A DNA stretch of 64,000 nucleotides from NCBI GenBank assembly GCA_002413425.1, contig DHWY01000003.1:24281-88280 (forward strand), written 5' to 3'. Made by a program: the position numbers and the translations under genes. Shown piece by piece: positions 18,787 through 27,753 of the stretch. The stretch's first letter is position 1. The number at the start of each line of letters is the position of its first letter. Origin of the DNA: Candidatus Saccharibacteria bacterium UBA5170 (GTDB lineage Bacteria > Patescibacteriota > Saccharimonadia > Saccharimonadales > Saccharimonadaceae). The notes under the pieces were generated by a model, which saw only the letters and a list, made by a program, of their open reading frames with translations, ran no database searches and had not been told where the DNA came from.

Positions 18787-20607
18787 ATGTGCGGAATTGT
18801 TGGATACATTGGTGAACGTGGAGCGCAGGGTGTCTTAACGAGTGGTTTGCGACGGCTGGAATATCGTGGCTATGACTCGGCCGGGATTGTCACGCTGGGG
18901 GCGAATAATCAGGCAACGCTCCTGCGGGCGGAAGGCAAAGTCAGTGAATTAGACAAATTAGTTTTATCGCACGAAAATAAAGACACAGTTGGCATTGGCC
19001 ATACTAGGTGGGCAACACACGGTGAGCCATCAGAGACGAACGCTCATCCTCACAAAGCCGGTGATATATATCTGGTTCACAACGGTATTATCGAGAATTA
19101 TAAAGAACTAAAAGCCGAGCTGAAGAATCATAGTTTTGAAAGTCAAACTGACACCGAGGTCTTGGTAGCCTTGGTTGATTCGCTGTATGACAAAGAGACG
19201 TTGCTGGTAGATGCGGTTACACAGGCGCTCAAGCTAGTCGTTGGCACCTATGGGATAGCAGTCGTCTCGACTCGCGAGCCTGATGTTATTATCGTTGCTC
19301 GGATGGGCAGCCCGCTAATTATCGGCGTTAATGACGACGAGACGATTATTGCCAGTGACGCCTCGGCGTTAGTCGGTCATACCGACCAGGCGATTTACTT
19401 GAACGACGGTGAAATTGCCGTTTGCCGACGCGATGGTGTTGAGTTGCAGGACATGAGCGCCCAACCAATCTCGACCCGCGTCGAAACGATCGAAGTCGAT
19501 ATGCAAGCCATTCAAAAACAAGGTTACGACCATTTCTTGCTGAAAGAAATTAGCGAGCAACCTGTCACGCTTCGCTCAACCCTTAGTGGGCGAGTGAACG
19601 TGGAAGATAAACTTATTAAATTAGGTGGCTTGAACCTGAACACCGAAGAGCTGCGTGGCATTGAGCACGTCACGATCATTGGCTGCGGTACGGCCTATTA
19701 TGCGGGGCTTTTGAGCTCGTACTACCTCGAACAATTGGTTGATGGTCTGACGATTGATGTCGCCACGGCTTCGGAACTACGCTACCGGTCATTCCATTTG
19801 CCAAAGAATACCGTCGCCCTGGTGGTGTCTCAGTCCGGCGAAACGGCCGATACCTTGGCCTGTCTGCGCGAGATCAAACGGCGAGGCGTCAAGACGCTGG
19901 GTATTATCAATGCCGTCGGTTCGACTATTGCCCGAGAAGTTGATGGCGGAGTTTACGTTCACGCGGGCCCAGAGATATCTGTCGCCTCTACTAAGGCCTT
20001 CACCTCACAAGTGGCGGCCATGATTATGTTTGGCATTCAGATTGCCCAGGCAAAGGGTGTGGGCGTGCAAGATACCTCGAGCTATATTGAGGAATTGGAC
20101 CAATTGCCCAATGAAATTGAAGCGGTGATTGCCAACTATAAAGAACAAATTTCAGCCATTGCCAAGCGCTATGCTCACTATGACCACGCTCTTTATTTTG
20201 GTCGTGACACACTCTTTCCAGTCGCGCTCGAAGGCGCCTTGAAGTTAAAAGAAATCTCGTACATCCAAGCCGAAGGCTATGCCGCTGGCGAATTAAAGCA
20301 TGGGCCGATTGCGCTGGTTGATGATACCTTTTTTGAAGTTGCCTTACTACTCGATAACTGGCTGTTCGACAAAAGTTTGAGCGCCCTATCAGAGGTCAAT
20401 GCCCGCGGCGGACACGTGTTCGCAATAACCAACAGTAAAAAAGAGATTGATGCCGAAGAGACGCTGCGGATCGATACCAAGTTGGATCTGTTGGCGCCGA
20501 TTGTCATAAATGTCGTGCAACAGTTGTTTGCCTATTACGTGGCCGTAGCCCGAGGCAACGACGTTGATCAGCCGCGGAATCTTGCCAAGAGCGTGACGGT
20601 CGAATAA
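18787..20607 (+). CDS. glmS: Glutamine--fructose-6-phosphate aminotransferase (isomerizing)
   Basis: Makes glucosamine-6-phosphate from fructose-6-phosphate and glutamine, the entry to UDP-GlcNAc and peptidoglycan. 606 residues, full length. N-terminal glutaminase: MCGIVGYIGERGA with the nucleophile Cys2, LRRLEYRGYDSAG, GIGHTRWATHGEP. Two SIS domains follow with CGTAYYAG and SQSGETADT, and the C terminus ends DQPRNLAKSVTVE as in all GlmS. Shine-Dalgarno AAGGA lies just before the start. The glycosyltransferase at 20613 follows after 5 nt. No glmS ribozyme is visible in the short upstream region. Confidence 0.97.
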   Translation: MCGIVGYIGERGAQGVLTSGLRRLEYRGYDSAGIVTLGANNQATLLRAEGKVSELDKLVLSHENKDTVGIGHTRWATHGEPSETNAHPHKAGDIYLVHNGIIENYKELKAELKNHSFESQTDTEVLVALVDSLYDKETLLVDAVTQALKLVVGTYGIAVVSTREPDVIIVARMGSPLIIGVNDDETIIASDASALVGHTDQAIYLNDGEIAVCRRDGVELQDMSAQPISTRVETIEVDMQAIQKQGYDHFLLKEISEQPVTLRSTLSGRVNVEDKLIKLGGLNLNTEELRGIEHVTIIGCGTAYYAGLLSSYYLEQLVDGLTIDVATASELRYRSFHLPKNTVALVVSQSGETADTLACLREIKRRGVKTLGIINAVGSTIAREVDGGVYVHAGPEISVASTKAFTSQVAAMIMFGIQIAQAKGVGVQDTSSYIEELDQLPNEIEAVIANYKEQISAIAKRYAHYDHALYFGRDTLFPVALEGALKLKEISYIQAEGYAAGELKHGPIALVDDTFFEVALLLDNWLFDKSLSALSEVNARGGHVFAITNSKKEIDAEETLRIDTKLDLLAPIVINVVQQLFAYYVAVARGNDVDQPRNLAKSVTVE

Positions 20608-20612
20608 ACATC

Positions 20613-21692
20613 GTGAAAAAAATCTGCCTCATAACCTGCTACAGCCAACCCGACTACGTCCGAGCCAAAACACTGCGGGCGGCATTTGGCAGTATGGCCG
20701 AGGTTGACTTGATCATTATCAAGAATCGACATAAGGGGTTGCTGCGCTACCCTGAGGTTATGTGGAAGCTACTTGTCGCCCGCTTCAGCCGTCGGCCCGA
20801 TTTGTACTTTCTGACCTTTCGTGGTTATGAGATGCTGCCATTTGTCCGCTTGGCAACGTTGGGTAAGCCGCTGGTGTTTGATGAGTTTATTAACCTGATT
20901 GAATGGGTGGTGTACGAACATCACAAATTGGACCCCGACAATATAGCGGCTAAAATCTTGCACAATATCTATCGATTTTGGCTTAAATCAGCCGATCTGA
21001 TTGTCACCGATTCGGCTTCACACGCCCGCTATTCGGCCGAACTGATGAGGCTACCGCTCGACAAGTACGTTCCGTTGATCGTCAGTACCGACGAGAAAAC
21101 ATTCGGTATGTCGCCCGCGCTAAAAACGCGAATATCGCGGCCATTTGACGTTTTTTACTACGGCCTAATGATGACACCGCTGCAGGGACTGGATACCATC
21201 ATCGCAGCGATGCGCCTGTTGAAAGACCAGGACATCAGGCTGACCTTGGTTGGCGGCAAAGACAAGGCGAAATCTATTATCGAGCAAGCCCAACACGACG
21301 GGGTCGCAATCATACACAAAAAGTGGGTCCCAATAGAAGAACTGCGAGATTATATGCAGGTATCCGACGTCTGTTTGGCCGGTCCGTTTGGCGACAGTGT
21401 CCAGGCCCAGTTTGTGATTGGCGGTAAAACCTATCAGTATATGAGGATGGGCCGACCAGTCATTATAGGGCACAATTTAGAATCTGGCCTATGGGCTGAC
21501 AAAAAGGATGCTCTGATTGTCGAACGGGCCAATCCGCAAGCCTTGGCTGAGGCAATTATCTGGGCCCAGCAGCATCCAGCCGAGCTTGCCAAGATTGGCC
21601 AGGCTGGCGAACAGCTATACCAAGCTAAACTTTCAAATAAAGTTTTAGTAGAGCAGCTAGAGCTTTTGCTTACCAATAAACATATCGCGTAG
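20613..21692 (+). CDS. Family 4 glycosyltransferase
   Basis: 359 residues, GT-B fold. N-terminal KKICLITCYSQPDYVRAKTLRAAF, a central DLIVTDSASHARYSAE, and C-terminal VFYYGLMMTPLQGLDTIIAAM followed by KTYQYMRMGRPVIIG, matching the GT4 retaining-enzyme donor-binding half, though the usual E-x7-E is weak. GTG start, 5 nt after glmS, so co-transcribed. Its 3' end overlaps the opposite-strand LPG-synthase-like gene by 36 nt. The role in surface glycan assembly is inferred from context. Confidence 0.75.
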   Translation: MKKICLITCYSQPDYVRAKTLRAAFGSMAEVDLIIIKNRHKGLLRYPEVMWKLLVARFSRRPDLYFLTFRGYEMLPFVRLATLGKPLVFDEFINLIEWVVYEHHKLDPDNIAAKILHNIYRFWLKSADLIVTDSASHARYSAELMRLPLDKYVPLIVSTDEKTFGMSPALKTRISRPFDVFYYGLMMTPLQGLDTIIAAMRLLKDQDIRLTLVGGKDKAKSIIEQAQHDGVAIIHKKWVPIEELRDYMQVSDVCLAGPFGDSVQAQFVIGGKTYQYMRMGRPVIIGHNLESGLWADKKDALIVERANPQALAEAIIWAQQHPAELAKIGQAGEQLYQAKLSNKVLVEQLELLLTNKHIA

Positions 21693-22580
21693 GTGTAGGC
21701 TGCTGGACAGCACGAACAGTAGAGCGAGAAAAACCACATAGATAGCTCGGTCGATGATACCGACAGCCACGATGGCGCTGAGAGGTATGTGGTGGAGCGA
21801 CTGTGAGAAAATCAGGAAAGCTTCACGAATACCAATTGCCCCCGGTGTGAGCGAGACAAACAACGACAGGTTGGCGCTGGCCGTGAAAGCCGCTATTTGG
21901 GCCAGGCTATAGTGGGCCGCCGGGTTGACGGCGCCTAGCTCGACCGCGTAGATACCGATCAGAAATACAATCTGAATGGCCGACAGCGCAAAGATATAGA
22001 TGATATATTTTTTAAGAAAGCTGGAGGCGAATTTATAAGTACCCGCTGCCAGCATGGCAATCGCCAGGATAATGCCAAGTAGGCTCAGCCACGGCATAGT
22101 ATTAACAAATAATAGCGAGGTATTGAGGGCGGCAAACGAGAAGTAGTAAAACAACATAGCATAGGTAAAATCACGGATCCGCAAGCCGGTCTTGGCCTTT
22201 AAATAAACTGCTCGCACGCCTGGCCCGCTTTGGAGCGGACCGAAGAAATTGATGACACTGGAATAGATCATCAACAATACGCCGCTTTTAATTGGCAATT
22301 TTTTCTTACATAGGCGGATGGTGGCGTACATGATACCGACGTTTGTCAGCAAAACCGCTGTGTATCCACCGATGATTGATACGGTATTGGCGTAGCCGAT
22401 ATGGAGGATGTTTTGGATAATTTGGGGGTTGGCTATCAAGTAGTAGCCAATAAAGACGAAAAAGGCCAAAATAATTAAGCTGGCCAACAAGCGTTTATGG
22501 CGTCGCACTAATCGAACTAACGGTGAGCGCGATACGGTTTGGGCGAGGGTGGTAAGTTTTGGTAAAAAAGTTTGTGACAT
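21657..22580 (-). CDS. LPG-synthase-TM / UPF0104-like polytopic membrane protein
   Basis: 307 residues with about eight predicted membrane segments. Matches the pattern of the membrane domain of lysylphosphatidylglycerol synthase (YbhN/AglD-like): INFFGPLQSGPGVRAVYLK in the middle, and SLTPGAIGIREAFLIF near the C terminus, the family's most conserved loops. No lysyl-transferase domain is attached. Such proteins are often beside polyprenol-phosphate glycosyltransferases and are thought to flip lipids. It follows the DPM1-like gene by 10 nt, which fits that idea. Overlaps the converging GT4 gene end by 36 nt. Confidence 0.75.
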   Translation of the reverse strand: MSQTFLPKLTTLAQTVSRSPLVRLVRRHKRLLASLIILAFFVFIGYYLIANPQIIQNILHIGYANTVSIIGGYTAVLLTNVGIMYATIRLCKKKLPIKSGVLLMIYSSVINFFGPLQSGPGVRAVYLKAKTGLRIRDFTYAMLFYYFSFAALNTSLLFVNTMPWLSLLGIILAIAMLAAGTYKFASSFLKKYIIYIFALSAIQIVFLIGIYAVELGAVNPAAHYSLAQIAAFTASANLSLFVSLTPGAIGIREAFLIFSQSLHHIPLSAIVAVGIIDRAIYVVFLALLFVLSSSLHLRDMFIGKQKL

Positions 22581-22590
22581 AGATTATCGC

Positions 22591-23532
22591 TTACTTTTTA
22601 TATTGGATTTCCCTTAGGCGCTCGGTCTGATCTTCGATTAAGGTACGGTTGATGCGGAGCAGGTCAGAGATGATGAGCAGGGCGAACGACAGCAGCGCCC
22701 CGACCAGCATGGCCGAGCCGAACACCAGCGACTGGACGTGGCCATCAGAGTCACCGCGCAGCACGGCCAAACCGAAGTTAACAAACGGGATGACACCGGC
22801 GATGGCAAACAAAATACCGAGGGCATTGAAAGCGATGTAGGGTTTGTACATCAGGTAGCTGCGGATAATGGCTTCGGCCGACTTCATAATGTGTTGGGCG
22901 GTATTTTTAAATAGGCGCGATTCACGGGTTTTGGGATTGGTTTCAATCGCCACGCTCGACAGTCGTAGGCCCTTGTTACCGGCTTGGATAATCGTCTCCA
23001 TGCAATAACTGAACTGGGTGACGATATTCAGGCGATACAGCGATTGGCGGGAGTAGGCTCGGAAGCCACTGGCGGCGTCAGGCACATTGGTACCGGCGGC
23101 TTTGTTGACGATGTAGCTACCGAAGCGTTGCATTAGTTTTTTAAACGGCGAAAAATGGGCAATTTTGTAGACCTGGCGGTCACCGATGACGATGTCGGCC
23201 TGACCGGTGATGATCGGTTGGACCAGGTCGGCGATGCGGGCTTGGGGATATTGGTTGTCGCCGTCGGTGTTGACGACGATATCGGCGCCGTGGGACAGGG
23301 CATAGTCGACGCCGTCGCGAAATGACCGGGCCAGCCCCATGTTACGGGTATGGATCACGAAATCCTTGACACCCAGCCGCTTAGCGACCTTGAGGGTGCC
23401 ATCGCTCGAGCCATCGTCGATTACCAAGATTATGACCTCATCGACGTGTTTGATCTTGGTTGGAATCGACTTAACAACTGACTCCAGGGTGTCTTCTTCA
23501 TTTAGGCAGGGGATTTGGACAAATACTTTCAT
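22591..23532 (-). CDS. Polyprenyl-phosphate glycosyltransferase (DPM1/GtrB-like family 2)
   Basis: 313 residues. GT2 domain: VFVQIPCLNEEDTLESVV, ILVIDDGSSDGT, VNTDGDNQYPQ (DXD region), FRAYSRQSLYRL and YCMETIIQAGNKG. Two membrane segments follow (about 232-255 and 268-292), as in GtrB/DPM-like enzymes that load a sugar onto undecaprenyl or polyprenyl phosphate at the cytoplasmic face. A TGT-TATACT box lies 14 nt before the ATG. The next gene is a flippase-like LPG-synthase-TM protein, so the pair may make and present a lipid-linked monosaccharide for the GT-C enzyme at 23583. Confidence 0.87.
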   Translation of the reverse strand: MKVFVQIPCLNEEDTLESVVKSIPTKIKHVDEVIILVIDDGSSDGTLKVAKRLGVKDFVIHTRNMGLARSFRDGVDYALSHGADIVVNTDGDNQYPQARIADLVQPIITGQADIVIGDRQVYKIAHFSPFKKLMQRFGSYIVNKAAGTNVPDAASGFRAYSRQSLYRLNIVTQFSYCMETIIQAGNKGLRLSSVAIETNPKTRESRLFKNTAQHIMKSAEAIIRSYLMYKPYIAFNALGILFAIAGVIPFVNFGLAVLRGDSDGHVQSLVFGSAMLVGALLSFALLIISDLLRINRTLIEDQTERLREIQYKK

Positions 23533-23582
23533 AAAATCTGGTTTCTAGTATAACACCTCGAGGTTATAGGTCGGCGCCATTG

Positions 23583-25085
23583 CTACCGGCCCAGTACGAA
23601 TGGCGTGGCCACTTTTTGGAGTCCTAGGTTAATATCGACCACCGTCTGATTGTCCCAATAATCACTGGTCTGGCTGTTGACTAGGAAGTCGGCCACGCCG
23701 CCGCCTTGGAGAAGTAGCAAAATCAGTAGCGCCGAGGCCAGCGGTACGGCCACTTTGGTCTGGACTTTGAAGATGGTGGTGAAAAACCGCCGATAGGCCA
23801 GACCCAGCCAGACTAAAACCAGCGGCAGAATGACTATGGCGTAGCGGCCGTTGACGGCCACCAAGGTATGGTATTGGAGGTACTCAGAAAAGTTGTCATA
23901 GAGGAGGCTGAGCAGGTATAGTCCGGCGATGGCCATGAACAGCAACAGGTGCCGGTCGGTAGCCAGGATGGAGCGCCAATATACCAGACTAAGCACGATA
24001 CCACTCAGTCCGACCACCCCAGCCACTAGGACCGGGATCAGAAGAGGCGGGTACTCCTTAAAATTTCGATCGATGGCAAAATACAGCCGGTATAACATGT
24101 CACCCGTCCAGACCTGCGGGAATTTGGCGATGGGAGGGTCAAGTGGCGGGTTATTGGCTTTGACGTTGGTCGCCAGCTGGTAGTTCCGCCCCCATGGGCC
24201 ATACTGGAGGCAGCTTGGTAGCTCTTGGACGTCGCTGCAATCTGGCGCCAGGCTGTGGTATTGGACCAGATTGACACCATATCGTTCGACGAACAGACCT
24301 CCGCCCAGCAGGACTGCGACCACTAGGCCTACCTGGAGGCCGCGGTCTAGCGACTTGAAAGAGCCGACTAGGCTGAGCCACAGGCCGGCTTTGGAAGGCG
24401 TTCGAATAACGAGAACTAGAAGATATATCATGATGGCGGCAATAACGGGTGCAAAGGCGTACTTGACCAGGGTGGCCAGGCTGCCGAGAGTCAGTAACAG
24501 CAGGAAACTGGTGGCCGGGAGTCGTCTGTGTTTAGTTATGGCGTTACTACAGGTAATCGCCAGGCTCGTGACTACCGCTACCATCAAAAAGACCAAGTTA
24601 TCGTAGTTGATGGTGGCCGCCAGAAACGGGACGGTTGGAATCAGGGTCAGCGCCAGCAGTGCGAAATTGGTCAGGCGATCGGAGATGTGGACTTGGCGAA
24701 ACAGGCGCCGGAACATGAATAGGCCAGTTATAAATATAGCAATGTTGATCAGGCGGAGTAAAATGATCTGGACGACCTGGGCATCAGTAAACAGAGCGAT
24801 CAAACGAAGCGGAAAGCTCATCAGGTAGTGGTATAGATAGGAGTCGTAGCGCGTCAGATCACCGTAACCGCTGGTGTAGTGCTCGGAAAGCGTCGAGATG
24901 AACGGCGACCATTGGTGGGAATAGATCTGGATGATGCCGAAGTGGTAGCTCTCGTCAAAGGCCATCGGATACTGGACGTTGATGGCCATCCAGAGGGCCT
25001 GGACGGCAAACAGAATTATGAAGGCTGCGAAGAATTTCTTGGAGCCCAGGATGATAGATATCCGCTGTGTAATTTTTTTGGTCAT
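23583..25085 (-). CDS. GT-C fold membrane glycosyltransferase-like protein
   Basis: 500 residues, about 11-12 membrane segments. The first extracytoplasmic loop has AFDESYHFGIIQ, the Asp-Glu motif of GT-C enzymes (ArnT/PMT/GT39 and DUF2142-like), followed by a loop with TSGYGDLTRYDSYLYHY. Probably uses a polyprenyl-phosphate sugar, matching the DPM1-like gene 50 nt downstream. A long extracytoplasmic loop (about 265-330) has paired cysteines (PDCSDVQELPSCLQ). TACACT box 11 nt before the ATG. The exact family is uncertain. Confidence 0.7.
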   Translation of the reverse strand: MTKKITQRISIILGSKKFFAAFIILFAVQALWMAINVQYPMAFDESYHFGIIQIYSHQWSPFISTLSEHYTSGYGDLTRYDSYLYHYLMSFPLRLIALFTDAQVVQIILLRLINIAIFITGLFMFRRLFRQVHISDRLTNFALLALTLIPTVPFLAATINYDNLVFLMVAVVTSLAITCSNAITKHRRLPATSFLLLLTLGSLATLVKYAFAPVIAAIMIYLLVLVIRTPSKAGLWLSLVGSFKSLDRGLQVGLVVAVLLGGGLFVERYGVNLVQYHSLAPDCSDVQELPSCLQYGPWGRNYQLATNVKANNPPLDPPIAKFPQVWTGDMLYRLYFAIDRNFKEYPPLLIPVLVAGVVGLSGIVLSLVYWRSILATDRHLLLFMAIAGLYLLSLLYDNFSEYLQYHTLVAVNGRYAIVILPLVLVWLGLAYRRFFTTIFKVQTKVAVPLASALLILLLLQGGGVADFLVNSQTSDYWDNQTVVDINLGLQKVATPFVLGR

Positions 25086-25152
25086 AAACTTTGTCTCAGT
25101 GTAAACGTGATTCCTTAAGTTAAGTTGAGTAGAGTAGGGTGCTGTCGGCCGG

Positions 25153-26274
25153 TTAGTCGGTCAGTTGATCGCTGACAATCTTATGGATTTTGGTAATGAA
25201 CAGGCCTTTGTCGAACCGTTTGGCCTTGCGGCGCAATGTACCAGGGAGGAACGTCGTCTGCTCGGCTTTTTTAATCGCTGCCACCAGTGAGGCGACGGTC
25301 TGGTGCTTGAACAGTATACCGCTCTCGCCGTCTTGAATGATATCGAGCGCCCCGCCTTTGGCGTAGGCAATCACCGGCGCGCCGGCGGCCAGGGCTTCGA
25401 CCTGGACGATACCGAAGTCTTCTTCGGCTGGGAACAGGTAGCCCTTGGTGCCGCAGAGGGCAGTTGCGACGGCAAGGTCAGAGGCGTCACCTCCACGATT
25501 GCTAAAAAATTCGACGGTCGGGCCAGCCATAGCCACTAGGCGTTGGTGTTCGCTACCGTTGCCATAGACGCGTAGTTGAATGCCAAGTTGTGTTGCGGCT
25601 GCAACTGCCAGGTCAATGCGCTTATAGGGCACCTGTCGGCCTAAAGCAACATAATAATCACCTCGCAGGCGGGTTGGTTCGAACCGATTCATGTCGACCG
25701 GCGGGTGGATGACGGTTGAGGCTCGCTGGTAGTAGCGCTTGATACGTTTTTGAACCTCGGTGCTATTGGCAATAAACACGTCAATTGCCTGCGCGGCCTC
25801 GTAATCGGCTTTTTTCAGGGCCGGTACCGTCAGGGGTATGGCCAGGCGAATCAGCCAATTTAACTTACCGAAGCCGGGATCTTTTTTATACTGCGCGTAA
25901 TGACTCCAATAGTAGCGGATGGGCGTGTGACAGTAGCATATGTGAATTTGACCAGGACGTGTTTTACGGACTTGTTTGGCTTCGGCGCTGGAGAAGCTCA
26001 GGATAATATCAAACTCTGACAGATCAAGTTTTTTAAAGGCCCGCACCCGCAGGATCGGAAAAAATTTGTGCAGCTTTCGTAATGAGTAAGGCAGATCTTG
26101 GAGCCAGGTGGTGCGAATATCCAGGTCATCAAAGTCGGGCATTGCTTCGGGTGTGTAGACGCTGGTATAAATCGGTGCATCGGGAAACGCTTCGTGAGCC
26201 GCCAGCACAACGCGTTCGGCCCCGCCCATGTTGGTCAACCAATCAGTTACAATGGCAATTTTTGGAGTGGCCAT
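25153..26274 (-). CDS. Family 4 glycosyltransferase (mannosyltransferase WbaZ-like)
   Basis: 373 residues, GT-B fold, retaining. N-terminal IVTDWLTNMGGAERVVLAAHEAFPDAPIYT (glycine loop and donor side), CYCHTPIRYYWSHY, IANSTEVQKRIKRYY, then VALGRQVPYKRIDLAVAAA and PAEEDFGIVQVEALAAGAPVIAY with the E-x7-E catalytic pair. This is the arrangement of WbaZ/PimB-like mannosyltransferases. Its ATG shares one base with the stop of the initiating sugar transferase gene, so it likely adds the second sugar to the lipid carrier. Confidence 0.85.
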   Translation of the reverse strand: MATPKIAIVTDWLTNMGGAERVVLAAHEAFPDAPIYTSVYTPEAMPDFDDLDIRTTWLQDLPYSLRKLHKFFPILRVRAFKKLDLSEFDIILSFSSAEAKQVRKTRPGQIHICYCHTPIRYYWSHYAQYKKDPGFGKLNWLIRLAIPLTVPALKKADYEAAQAIDVFIANSTEVQKRIKRYYQRASTVIHPPVDMNRFEPTRLRGDYYVALGRQVPYKRIDLAVAAATQLGIQLRVYGNGSEHQRLVAMAGPTVEFFSNRGGDASDLAVATALCGTKGYLFPAEEDFGIVQVEALAAGAPVIAYAKGGALDIIQDGESGILFKHQTVASLVAAIKKAEQTTFLPGTLRRKAKRFDKGLFITKIHKIVSDQLTD

Positions 26275-27710
26275 TATTTGGCGCCTCTTTTACGAAGCAC
26301 GACGCCGATGGTTTTGAATAAAATTTTGATATCGAGCCAGAAAGTCCAGTTTTGGGCATAGAAGAGTTCGAGTTCGATCCGTTCCTCAAACGACAGTTCG
26401 CTGCGGCCCGAGACTTGCCAGATGCCAGTCACGCCAGATTTGACGCTGTGGAGCAAAGATGTGCGGCCACTGGCCAGTTTGACTTCCTGGGGGAGGATGG
26501 GGCGGGGACCGACCAGGCTCAGATCGCCTTTGAAAACGTTCAATATCTGAGGTAATTCATCAAGCGACGAGGCGCGCAGGAAGGCGCCGAACCTGGTGAT
26601 ACGCGGATCATCTTCAACTTTTCGATTCTTTTCGTATTCCAACGCCAGGTCTTCGCGTCCCATGTCGCGGAACTCATCGGCGGCATCACGGCTGCCATAT
26701 TTGGCATCCATGCTGCGAAATTTGATCAGTCCGATTGGCTTTGAAAAACGACTGAGACGCTGGCTGACGTAAAAGGCTGGACCGGGGTCGACAGTCCTCT
26801 TGACGATAAACAGAATTAAGAAAACAGGGGAGAGCACGATAATCAGCAGCGTGCTCAGTAATTGGTCGAAAATTCGTTTGACGATAGCGCCCCAGCCAAC
26901 CAGAGGCGTCTGGTAAACGGTAATCATCGGGTAGCCCAAAAAGACGTCGACGCTATTTTTGCCCGAATAGAATTCGGCCTCACCAGGGATAAAGCTATAT
27001 TCGATATGATGCGTTTGAGCCATACTGAGGATACGTTGGTTACGCTCGACCGAGTCGTACAGGTCGGTTTGAATGATCGTGTTGATACCGTTGACCTGGA
27101 TATCCTTTAGGGCCGTTTCAACCAGTGAATAGTGATGGGCACTGAGCTGATCGGGCATGATTTTCTTTGGTCCGGCCACGGCCACGATTTCATAACCACT
27201 TTTGGCTGTGTTGGCGAGGCTGAGGGCAATATCGCCCGTCGCATCGGACGTGCCGATAATCAGTACCCGTTTGACACCTTTGCCGTAGCGGAACATCAGA
27301 CTGCGAACGACGCGTAAAATTTCACGCTCTACCACGATTAGCAGGAACGAGCCAGCCAAGACGTAGACCGCCACCAAGCGAGCCGGCAGGATGTTCTTGC
27401 CGCTGACGTACTGCCAGCCGATCACCAGCAGGATGCCGATAAACGAACCAATCAGTATCTTGCTCCATTCCACCAGGCGGCGATTGTAGGTATTGCGCTG
27501 GTACAGCCCCAGCGCCACGAAAATAAGAATCCAAAAGGGGATGATCAGCAGGAAGGCGTAGAGGTAGTCATAGGCGTGAACATTGGCCACCAGTGGGCGG
27601 GGATCGTACCGAACGCGCAGGATGTAGGCCAGCGTAAAAGCAGCCAAGAGGACGAAGGTATCGATGATAATCAGGATGAGGCTGTAAAACTTGGTGTTTC
27701 TGCTTGGCAT
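26274..27710 (-). CDS. Undecaprenyl-phosphate sugar phosphotransferase (initiating transferase)
   Basis: 478 residues. N-terminal four or five membrane segments, a central CoA-binding-like Rossmann domain (LIIGTSDATGDIAL), and the C-terminal bacterial sugar transferase domain: KRIFDQLLSTLLIIVLSP, GPAFYVSQRLSR, GLIKFRSM, SSLDELPQILNVFKGDLSLVGPRP. It transfers a hexose-1-phosphate to undecaprenyl phosphate, the first step of surface polymer assembly (WcaJ/WbaP group). A TATAAT ends 9 nt before the ATG, back to back with the promoter for the O-antigen-ligase-like gene. Sugar specificity is not evident. Confidence 0.92.
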   Translation of the reverse strand: MPSRNTKFYSLILIIIDTFVLLAAFTLAYILRVRYDPRPLVANVHAYDYLYAFLLIIPFWILIFVALGLYQRNTYNRRLVEWSKILIGSFIGILLVIGWQYVSGKNILPARLVAVYVLAGSFLLIVVEREILRVVRSLMFRYGKGVKRVLIIGTSDATGDIALSLANTAKSGYEIVAVAGPKKIMPDQLSAHHYSLVETALKDIQVNGINTIIQTDLYDSVERNQRILSMAQTHHIEYSFIPGEAEFYSGKNSVDVFLGYPMITVYQTPLVGWGAIVKRIFDQLLSTLLIIVLSPVFLILFIVKRTVDPGPAFYVSQRLSRFSKPIGLIKFRSMDAKYGSRDAADEFRDMGREDLALEYEKNRKVEDDPRITRFGAFLRASSLDELPQILNVFKGDLSLVGPRPILPQEVKLASGRTSLLHSVKSGVTGIWQVSGRSELSFEERIELELFYAQNWTFWLDIKILFKTIGVVLRKRGAK

Positions 27711-27753
27711 GTTGCGCTTATTATATCATTTTATGGGGTACAATATATGGTAG
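27711..27753. promoter_or_regulatory. Compact divergent promoter between the initiating transferase and the ligase-like gene
   Basis: Only 43 nt separate two start codons. On the minus strand TATAAT (27725-27720) ends 9 nt before ATG 27710; on the plus strand TACAAT (27739-27744) ends 9 nt before ATG 27754. Both mRNAs would have very short leaders, and the two RNA polymerase sites must overlap, so the two directions could compete. Confidence 0.6.

Noticed and set aside
20655..20670. A further GAGCCAA match to the tRNA-end motif
   Set aside because: It lies in frame within the GT4 gene (codons for R-A-K), lacks the GACC element at the right distance and has no hairpin after it; chance match.
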